This document shows positions 58,608 to 64,000 of a DNA stretch of 64,000 bases, in pieces. How positions within the stretch are numbered: position 1 is the stretch's first letter; each line of letters starts with the position of its first letter. The position numbers were made by a program, and so were the translations under genes. The DNA is taken from assembly GCF_014646195.1 (NCBI RefSeq), contig NZ_BMMZ01000011.1, forward strand, positions 62,001 to 126,000, written 5' to 3'. The notes beneath the pieces are model-generated. The model made no database searches and had not been told where the DNA came from. It saw nothing but the letters and a program-made list of their open reading frames with translations. The DNA is from Microlunatus endophyticus. GTDB lineage: Bacteria; Actinomycetota; Actinomycetes; Propionibacteriales; Propionibacteriaceae.

Positions 58608-59108
58608 ATGCAGATCCGCGACTGCACGCCGTCCGACATTCCGGCGCTGATCGATCTCACGATCGAGACCTTCCGGCCGCTGTTCGTCGGATCATTGGTC
58701 GACCTTCGGCCCGAAGTGACCGCGCACGATCACGGCCGATGGGAAGACGACTATCGCGCCGAGGTCCCGTCGCTGTTCGCACCGGCCGAAGATCGATTCA
58801 TCACACTGGCGGAGGAGGACGGAAAGCCGCTCGGCTACGTGGGCTGGAACATCACGAACCAGACCTCGGGCCGGCTTGAGATGGTCGCCGTTCACCCCGA
58901 TGCCCGGCGCAGGGGCGTTGCGCGGGCTCTCTGCCTGTCCGTGATCGACCGGCTGAGGGACGGCGGCGTGGTCGTCGTGCACATCGGAACCGGTGGTGAT
59001 GCTTTTCACGCGCCGGCGCGCGCACTCTACGAGTCGCTGGGATTCATTCCGTATCCCACGGTCGACTACGCGCGAGCGATCCAGCCCGACCTGCGTCTCG
59101 GCGGATGA
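58608..59108 (+). CDS. GNAT family N-acetyltransferase
   Basis: 166 residues. The acetyl-CoA motif A is LEMVAVHPDARRRGVARALCLSVIDRL (R-R-G-V-A), followed by ALYESLGFIPYPTVDYARA, typical of GNAT enzymes. MQIRDCTPSDIPALIDLT is the usual N-terminus. GAAAGAGG precedes ATG 58608. The last 65 bp overlap the 3' end of the opposite EamA gene, so both C-termini are encoded on complementary strands. Substrate unknown. Confidence 0.88.
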   Translation: MQIRDCTPSDIPALIDLTIETFRPLFVGSLVDLRPEVTAHDHGRWEDDYRAEVPSLFAPAEDRFITLAEEDGKPLGYVGWNITNQTSGRLEMVAVHPDARRRGVARALCLSVIDRLRDGGVVVVHIGTGGDAFHAPARALYESLGFIPYPTVDYARAIQPDLRLGG

Positions 59109-60006
59109 GCTCGCCAAGCCTGACCAGGACGACTCCGGCGATGATCGCCGCCGCACCGGCGAACTGCATTGGGGTCGGCACCTCTGCCAACAGCAGCGCC
59201 ATCCAGACGATCGCGAAGATCGGCTCGCCGTAACCGATGAAGCTGGCCACGGTCGCCCCGAGGCGCCGGGTCGCGACGATCCCGGTGACGTACGGCAGCA
59301 CGGTGGCGATCAGGATCAGCGCGATGATCATGGCCGGTGCCGGCCAGCCGCGATCGGCCAGAGTCGCGGCTCCCGCGCTCATCCGGACGGGCAGCAGTCC
59401 GACCGCCGCCACGATCGCCAGCAGGATGCCGCCGATGCCGAGCCCTAAACCTGCCAGCGCCACGGGCGGCAGACCGTGGGTCTGCGAGGCGCCCAGCGCC
59501 CAGTAGACGGCATTGCCCAGTGCGGCCAAGAGGCCCAACCCGATGCCCAACGGGTTCAGGTGAACCGAGCCGATCACTCCGGACACCAGCACCAGACCGA
59601 CCAGGGCCACCACGACGCCGAGCAGGGTCAACCGGGCCGGAGCCTTCCGGGTGCGGGCGGTGGTCCAGCCGACCAGCAGGACCGGACCGAGATATTCGAT
59701 CAGAAGCGCCAGGGCAGGTGGGATGAACCGGACCGCGCTGAAGAATCCGAGCTGAGCCAGGGTGACCGCAAAGATCCCGAAGCCGAGCAACTGCCAGCGG
59801 GCTCGCGACACCACGCCCCAGTCCCCGCGCAGTGATCGCAGCGCCGGCAGGAACAAGACCACTGCGGCGCCGAGGATCCGTACCGTCGTGATCGCTCCGG
59901 ACGACCAGCCGTCGTCGATCAGCGAGCTGGCGAACATACCGCTCAGGGCGAACGACGCGGAGCTGACCAAGGCGATCGTGAGCCCGCTTCCACGGTGGTC
60001 CGGCAC
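59044..60006 (-). CDS. EamA family (DMT superfamily) transporter
   Basis: 320 residues with ten hydrophobic helices in two EamA repeats; FFSAVRFIPPALALLIEYLGPVLLV and FIGYGEPIFAIVWMALLLAEVPTPMQFAGAAAIIAGVVLV are the hallmark helices preceding the loop glutamate/proline. It may export amino acids or other metabolites. The start is GTG 60006 with GAGGAG 6 nt upstream. Its 3' end overlaps the GNAT gene by 65 bp in antisense. Confidence 0.9.
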   Translation of the reverse strand: MPDHRGSGLTIALVSSASFALSGMFASSLIDDGWSSGAITTVRILGAAVVLFLPALRSLRGDWGVVSRARWQLLGFGIFAVTLAQLGFFSAVRFIPPALALLIEYLGPVLLVGWTTARTRKAPARLTLLGVVVALVGLVLVSGVIGSVHLNPLGIGLGLLAALGNAVYWALGASQTHGLPPVALAGLGLGIGGILLAIVAAVGLLPVRMSAGAATLADRGWPAPAMIIALILIATVLPYVTGIVATRRLGATVASFIGYGEPIFAIVWMALLLAEVPTPMQFAGAAAIIAGVVLVRLGELIRRDAGRAGSLARSRPWDTE

Positions 60007-60110
60007 TCGAATCTCCTCAGGTCGTGAACGTCGGACCTATTGTCGTGCCTGTCGTTCGTGGTGCTGTGTTGTTTGTGGGTGGGTTGCCGCCGCGCCCGTG
60101 GGTGACCTCT

Positions 60111-60149
60111 CCACCCGGACTTCTCCACCCGCAACTCCACCCGGAGTTG
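60111..60149. repeat. CCACCCG repeats and small hairpin upstream of a membrane protein gene
   Basis: CCACCCG occurs at 60111, 60125 and 60137 in the spacer between the divergent EamA and membrane-protein genes. The last copy lies in the hairpin CAACTCC-ACCC-GGAGTTG (60132-60149). It could be an operator array. The rest of the 209-bp spacer shows nothing clear. Confidence 0.4.
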
Positions 60150-60215
60150 GTGGGCTCGAGCTCGGCTTTTCCGAAGACTTGAGACATCACCAACCCGGAC
60201 CTGGAGGTCGAAACG

Positions 60216-60731
60216 ATGTCACCGCAAACCGTCCTCACCATCCTGATCGGCATCGCCGTGCTGATCTTCATCTCATTCCGCCAGATGCGTTGGCAACAGC
60301 CGGCCCGGCAGCTGCGGATGCCCCTGATTCTGGGCATCGTCGGCGTCGTCGAGGCCTCGAGCAGCTGGAACAATGCGCTGCTGTCCAAGATCAGCGGCCT
60401 GGATGTCGTCCTGATCGGCTTCGAGCTGTGCCTGGCTGTCCTCGGCGGTTGGCTGATGGGCCGACTGAGCCAGGTTGCGACCGTCAACGGATCCACCCAG
60501 ACCCGGCTGCGGCCCGCCGGGCTGGTCGTCTGGTTCGGCTTCATCGCGTTGCGGATCGGGATGGCCACGCTCGGCGGCTTCCTGGGAGCGACGCTGGCCT
60601 CCAACACCGCGGTGATCATCTTCATGGTCGCGATCGTCAAGGGGATCCAGGTGCTGGTCGTCCGCGAACGGATCGCCCGGCACGAACTCGGCCAGGTCGA
60701 CCAACGCGCCGATTCCGTGCTGGGTTCGTAG
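60216..60731 (+). CDS. Small polytopic membrane protein of unknown function
   Basis: 171 residues with five hydrophobic helices (MSPQTVLTILIGIAVLIFISF; LILGIVGVVEASSS; VVLIGFELCLAVLGGWLMG; LVVWFGFIALRIGMATL; NTAVIIFMVAIVKGIQVLVV). I recognise no catalytic motif. It lies directly before the histidine kinase gene, and the putative -10 of the kinase overlaps its stop codon, so a functional link to the two-component system is possible. It could be an accessory sensor or an unrelated DUF protein. Confidence 0.75.
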   Translation: MSPQTVLTILIGIAVLIFISFRQMRWQQPARQLRMPLILGIVGVVEASSSWNNALLSKISGLDVVLIGFELCLAVLGGWLMGRLSQVATVNGSTQTRLRPAGLVVWFGFIALRIGMATLGGFLGATLASNTAVIIFMVAIVKGIQVLVVRERIARHELGQVDQRADSVLGS

Positions 60732-60741
60732 GATCGCGGTT

Positions 60742-61995
60742 GTGGACCGGGTCCCGAATCTAAGGGTGGCTATCGCCCGGCAGCTGCGCAGCAACCAGAC
60801 CAGTGGGGTGCTGCTCCGGCTGCTGATGGCGATAGCCGCCTTCTGGTATTCGGTGGTCCTGGGCGCCTTCAGCCATGCGACGGCCGAGACGGTGGTGGTG
60901 ATCATCGCCTTTGTCGGTCTGCTGGGGCTGCTGTATTCGGGGTTCTACGACAACGTGTCGGAGAGCACGCCGCTGTGGCCCTTCCCGGTGGCTGCGGTGG
61001 TCTGCGTGCTGGGCGGTGTGATCGCCGCCCCGACGAACTTCACCGGCTGGTTCCTCTTCGGCACCGGCTGCGTCATCCTGGTCGGTCGGCCGCGGGCCCC
61101 GTACCTGCTGGCGGCGGTCGGTTGGGGCGCCGGGGCGATCACCCTGGTTGCCCTGCAGGTGCGGGCCGAGCCGACCACCTCGGTGTTGCTGTGGAACACC
61201 GCCGGCGTGCTGGGCATCCTGCTGCTCGGGATCACCCGCAGGCAGTCGGCGATCCGCCGGCAGCAGCAGGCCGAACTGGTCGAACGCAGCCGCCAGCTGG
61301 AGCAGCGCAGCCTGGAGCTGATCAAACAGACCGAGCAGACCCGCACCGAGACCGCCCGCGCCGCGGCACTCGAGGAGCGCAACCGGATCGCCCGCGACCT
61401 GCACGACCTGCTGGCGCACGCGCTCGGCGGGCTGGTCGTCCAACTGGATGCCGCCGAGGCGGTCCTGGACGCGGGCGGAGGACGGGATCAGGTCGGCGAG
61501 CGGCTGCGGACGTCGCGGCAACTGGCCGTCGAGGGACTCCGGGACGCCCGGGCGGCTGTCCGCGAGCTGCGCAGTGACGAGCGGCCCGACACGGCCAGCG
61601 TCACCGACGCCGTCGCGGCGGTGCTCAACGGCCCGGTCGGCATGCGGCTCGGTCTGCGGCTGGACATCGTCGGTCCGCCACGGCTGATCCCGAGCCAGAC
61701 CGCCGAGGCGTTCGCGGCGGTCGCCAGGGAGGCGATCACGAACATGAACAAACATGCGCCAGGCGGCCGGGCCTCCGCGTCGCTGATCTTCTCCGGGCCA
61801 CAGGTCAAGCTGGAATTGATCAACGCCCTGAATCCGGATCGTGGGCACGGCGAGCTGGCCGACAGCGGAGACGGTTTCGGGCTGGAGAGCATGCAGCGGC
61901 GGATGAAGGACGTGGGCGGCGGACTACGAGCCGGTGCGGAGGGCGGCCGGTGGGTCGTGACCGCCGACTGGCCGGGAGAAGGAGTGGCGGAATGA
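60742..61995 (+). CDS. NarL-type two-component sensor histidine kinase
   Basis: 417 residues. The N-terminal half has about five to six membrane helices (to about residue 165). A coiled coil (QQAELVERSRQLEQRSLELIKQTEQ) leads to the HisKA_3 domain with the phospho-histidine in RIARDLHDLLAHALGG. The ATPase domain follows (AREAITNMNKHAPGG as N-box, GDGFGLESMQRRMKDVGG as G-box). GTG 60742 is preceded by TAGGAT at 7 nt, a leaderless arrangement. The response regulator gene overlaps its stop by 4 nt. The signal is unknown. Confidence 0.92.
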   Translation: MDRVPNLRVAIARQLRSNQTSGVLLRLLMAIAAFWYSVVLGAFSHATAETVVVIIAFVGLLGLLYSGFYDNVSESTPLWPFPVAAVVCVLGGVIAAPTNFTGWFLFGTGCVILVGRPRAPYLLAAVGWGAGAITLVALQVRAEPTTSVLLWNTAGVLGILLLGITRRQSAIRRQQQAELVERSRQLEQRSLELIKQTEQTRTETARAAALEERNRIARDLHDLLAHALGGLVVQLDAAEAVLDAGGGRDQVGERLRTSRQLAVEGLRDARAAVRELRSDERPDTASVTDAVAAVLNGPVGMRLGLRLDIVGPPRLIPSQTAEAFAAVAREAITNMNKHAPGGRASASLIFSGPQVKLELINALNPDRGHGELADSGDGFGLESMQRRMKDVGGGLRAGAEGGRWVVTADWPGEGVAE

Positions 61996-62645
61996 CCGAA
62001 CCGGACCAGAGCGACGACGTTCGGGTGATCGTCGTCGACGACCAGGACATCGTCCGGGACGGGCTGGTGACCGTCCTGTCGCTGATCGAAGGGATCACCG
62101 TCGCTGGATCCGGCAGCAACGGCCAGGAGGCGTACGACTTGGTCGAGTCCCTGCATCCCGACGTGGTGCTGATGGACCTGCGGATGCCAGTGATGGACGG
62201 CGCCACGGCGACCGCTCGGATCCTTGCCGAGCATCCTGGCACCGGCGTGCTGGTGTTGACGACCTTCGACGATGACGCCTCGATCGCGGGTGCGCTGCGG
62301 GCCGGTGCCCGCGGCTATCTGACCAAGGACGCGTCCCGGGCCGACATCGCCGCCGCGATCCGGTCGGTCGCACGCGGCCAGGCGACCTTCGACCCGGCGG
62401 TCTCGGCCCGTCTGGTGTCCGGCCTCGGCACCGGCACGGCGCAGTCGCCGACCGCGCTCTCGGAGCTGACTCCCCGGGAACAGGAGGTCCTGGGCCTGAT
62501 CGGTGACGGCCTGAACAACGCCGAGATCGCCGAACGGCTCTTCGTCAGCACCGCCACGGTGAAGACCCACATCAACAATCTGTTCGCCAAGCTCGGGCTG
62601 CGGGACCGGGCCCAGGCCGTACGCTTCGCCAACGACCTGCGCTGA
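61992..62645 (+). CDS. NarL/FixJ family response regulator
   Basis: 217 residues. The receiver domain (VIVVDDQDIVRDGL; phospho-aspartate in DVVLMDLRMP; LTTFDDDASI; GYLTKDA) is followed by a LuxR-type HTH (LTPREQEVLGLIGDGLNNAEIAERLFVSTATVKTHINNLFAKLG). It is the partner of the preceding kinase by ATGA overlap. Targets are not visible; liaR/desR-like envelope stress roles are possible but not supported by motif. Confidence 0.94.
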   Translation: MTEPDQSDDVRVIVVDDQDIVRDGLVTVLSLIEGITVAGSGSNGQEAYDLVESLHPDVVLMDLRMPVMDGATATARILAEHPGTGVLVLTTFDDDASIAGALRAGARGYLTKDASRADIAAAIRSVARGQATFDPAVSARLVSGLGTGTAQSPTALSELTPREQEVLGLIGDGLNNAEIAERLFVSTATVKTHINNLFAKLGLRDRAQAVRFANDLR

Positions 62646-62651
62646 CCCGCC

Positions 62652-62957
62652 TCACCGGCCGGTTGCGGGGCGCCAGCTGAACGCCTCCCGCCACCACTGG
62701 TCCTCCTCAGCCCAGGACCGCAGCGTGTCCAGTGCGGCATCGGTGACCGGCATCTCGGCGACCAGCGTCGTGCCGCCCTCGGTCAGCTCGATCTGCCACC
62801 CGTCGGCCAGCCGGCGCGCCGTCGCGGAGCGATCCGGCCAGTCATCGCGCCGCAGCACCAAATGGTCGGTCGCTTCGTCGAGTGCCGCCAGTAGAACATC
62901 CGGGCCGACATCGGTCAGCTCGTTCCCGGCGGCGTCGGTCACGCTGTACGAGGGCAC
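62652..62957 (-). CDS. Small protein of unknown function
   Basis: 101 residues, acidic, with no membrane segment (MPSYSVTDAAGNELTDVGPD... ending REAFSWRPATGR). I recognise no family. The reading frame is supported by high third-position GC, a clear domain-like composition and a leaderless-style CACAAT hexamer 6 nt before GTG 62957. A longer open frame upstream to 63272 would run antisense through the rpsA leader and is rejected. It is convergent with the response regulator gene, 6 bp away, and divergent from rpsA. Confidence 0.65.
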   Translation of the reverse strand: MPSYSVTDAAGNELTDVGPDVLLAALDEATDHLVLRRDDWPDRSATARRLADGWQIELTEGGTTLVAEMPVTDAALDTLRSWAEEDQWWREAFSWRPATGR

Positions 62958-63086
62958 GCTTCGATTGTGCCAGGATGACCCGCGACCGACGACACGCCGC
63001 AAGTATGAGGGAATTAGTGACTCCTCGGCGGATCGGGGAATGCCCCGGACGGGCCCGGGGTTTACCCGTCTGCAACCTGAGCGGAA

Positions 63087-63116
63087 TTGACCGCCTTCGC
63101 GGCACGACGTTAGGCT
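63087..63116 (+). promoter_or_regulatory. rpsA promoter
   Basis: TTGACC (63087-63092) and TAGGCT (63111-63116) are separated by 18 bp, a good sigma-70-type promoter. Transcription would start near 63123 and leave a leader of about 120 nt before rpsA. Confidence 0.75.
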
Positions 63117-63129
63117 GTAACGTCGCTGT

Positions 63130-63154
63130 GGTCTGCGCAGACCTCGGACCGAGG
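63130..63154 (+). other. Structured rpsA leader
   Basis: Just after the predicted start the leader contains a perfect palindrome, GGTCTGCGCAGACC (63130-63143), overlapping a second inverted repeat, CCTCGG-A-CCGAGG (63142-63154). The two helices exclude each other and could be a switch for S1 autoregulation. Only symmetry is seen. Confidence 0.4.
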
Positions 63155-63244
63155 AGGCCTCGCTCGCATCCGTGCACGTGGATGGGAAAGCCGCCCGCAG
63201 CAACACCGTACAACTCACTACATCCATAATCGGAGCCCTACTAC

Positions 63245-64000
63245 ATGACGTCCTCCCTTGAGGCAGCCCCACAGGTCGCCGTCGACGACTTCTCCTCGCC
63301 CGAAGAGTTTCTCGAAGCCGTTGACAAGACCATCAAGTACTTCAACGACGGTGACATCGTCACCGGCACCGTTGTCAAAGTCGACCGGGACGAGGTCCTG
63401 CTCGACATCGGTTACAAGACCGAAGGCGTGATCCCTTCCAAGGAACTCTCCATCAAGCACGATGTCGACCCGCATCAGGTCGTCAGCGTCGGCGATGAGG
63501 TCGAGGCCCTGGTCCAGCAGAAAGAGGACAAGGAAGGCCGCCTGATCCTGTCCAAGAAGCGGGCTCAGTACGAGCGCGCCTGGGGCACGATCGAGAAGAT
63601 CAAGGAAGAGGACGGTGTGGTCACCGGCTCGGTGATCGAGGTCGTCAAGGGTGGTCTGATCATCGACATCGGCCTGCGCGGCTTCCTGCCGGCCTCGCTG
63701 GTGGAGATGCGTCGGGTCCGCGACCTGCAGCCCTACGTCGGCCAGGAGCTCGAGGCCAAGATCATCGAGCTGGACAAGAACCGCAACAACGTGGTGCTGT
63801 CCCGCCGGGCGTGGCTGGAGCAGACCCAGTCCGAGGTTCGCCAGAACTTCCTCACCCAGTTGCAGAAGGGCCAGATCCGCAAGGGTGTCGTGTCCTCGAT
63901 CGTCAACTTCGGCGCGTTCGTCGATCTCGGCGGTGTCGACGGCCTGGTGCACGTCTCCGAGCTGTCCTGGAAGCACATCGATCACCCGTCCGAGGTGGTC
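63245..64000 (+). CDS. rpsA: 30S ribosomal protein S1 (3' truncated by window edge)
   Basis: 252 residues are visible and the frame runs off the window. It contains S1 RNA-binding repeats: GDIVTGTVVKVDRDEVLLDIGYKTEG, GVVTGSVIEVVKGGLIIDIGLRGFLPASL, and GQIRKGVVSSIVNFGAFVDLGGVDGLVHVSEL. S1 helps mRNAs bind the 30S subunit. ATG 63245 is chosen because MTSSLEAAPQVAVDDF is the actinobacterial N-terminus and the promoter and leader are upstream. No strong Shine-Dalgarno sequence is seen (GGAG about 13 nt away). Confidence 0.95.
   Translation, partial: MTSSLEAAPQVAVDDFSSPEEFLEAVDKTIKYFNDGDIVTGTVVKVDRDEVLLDIGYKTEGVIPSKELSIKHDVDPHQVVSVGDEVEALVQQKEDKEGRLILSKKRAQYERAWGTIEKIKEEDGVVTGSVIEVVKGGLIIDIGLRGFLPASLVEMRRVRDLQPYVGQELEAKIIELDKNRNNVVLSRRAWLEQTQSEVRQNFLTQLQKGQIRKGVVSSIVNFGAFVDLGGVDGLVHVSELSWKHIDHPSEVV

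Noticed and set aside
62958..63272. N-terminal extension of the 101-residue gene through the rpsA leader
   Set aside because: Composition is non-protein-like and it would run antisense across the rpsA promoter and first codons; GTG 62957 has its own -10-like hexamer.

Overview
This is a GC-rich, gene-dense, chromosomal window from an actinobacterium. The evidence is the dcw cell-wall/division cluster with an mraW-type leader RNA, SepF and Wag31/DivIVA in place of the MinCD system, a PdtaR-type ANTAR regulator, a DUF3040 protein, a class II-like HelD, and many GTG starts with a -10 hexamer 6-8 nt upstream (leaderless style). A member of the Propionibacteriales (Microlunatus-like) is my guess from gene content only; it is not proven by the sequence. 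I see no prophage, insertion sequence, CRISPR array or integron. The window is mostly core genome with some accessory genes.

Layout. (1) 1-12.7 kb, mixed accessory: the 3' part of a sugar-phosphate isomerase/epimerase; a two-gene heterodimeric ABC exporter with strikingly complementary loss of ATPase motifs; a prenyl diphosphate synthase; a RimK-type ligase fused to an RCK_C domain, divergent from a RimB-like protease; HelD; a flavin oxidoreductase; a SelT/W/H-like (Rdx) thioredoxin-fold protein; a cytochrome P450. (2) 12.7-15.9 kb: a structured 480-bp intergenic region with a 13-bp minisatellite, then a SAM methyltransferase, DNA polymerase IV and a DUF3040 protein. (3) 15.9-20.6 kb, minus strand: moxR, DUF58 and transglutaminase genes, nearly contiguous. 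(4) 20.8-39.5 kb: mraZ with phased TGG boxes, mraW RNA, rsmH, ftsL, ftsI, murE, murF, mraY, murD, ftsW, murG, murC, ftsQ, ftsZ, sepF, yggT, wag31, closed by an intrinsic terminator. The pgeF/yggS pair often found between ftsZ and sepF is absent and a repeat-rich spacer sits there. (5) 39.6-45.9 kb: a DksA/TraR-like zinc-finger protein with a histone-H1-like tail, lspA, rluD, pyk, a methyltransferase, tRNA-Leu(CAA) and pdtaR with its terminator. (6) 46-51.6 kb: a complete liv-type branched-chain amino acid ABC operon with a strong hairpin between the binding protein and permease genes. (7) 51.6-64 kb: an MFS exporter divergent from a double Lrp/AsnC regulator, a hotdog thioesterase, polA, an APH-like kinase, a GNAT acetyltransferase, an EamA transporter, a membrane protein, a NarL-type two-component pair, a small unknown gene and the 5' part of rpsA with a good promoter and structured leader.

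How the genes work together. Region 4 is one nearly contiguous transcription unit that makes lipid II (MurE-F, MraY, MurD, MurG, MurC), exports/polymerises it at the septum (FtsW, FtsI, FtsL, FtsQ), builds the Z-ring (FtsZ, SepF) and directs polar growth (Wag31). MraZ probably represses the cluster through the phased boxes. Most start codons inside it overlap the previous stop, which implies translational coupling.

The most distinctive observations are the asymmetric ABC pair, the mraW leader RNA, the MraZ operator, a repeat element present in two intergenic regions, the ftsZ-sepF junction, the H1-like DksA relative and the RimK-RCK/RimB pair.
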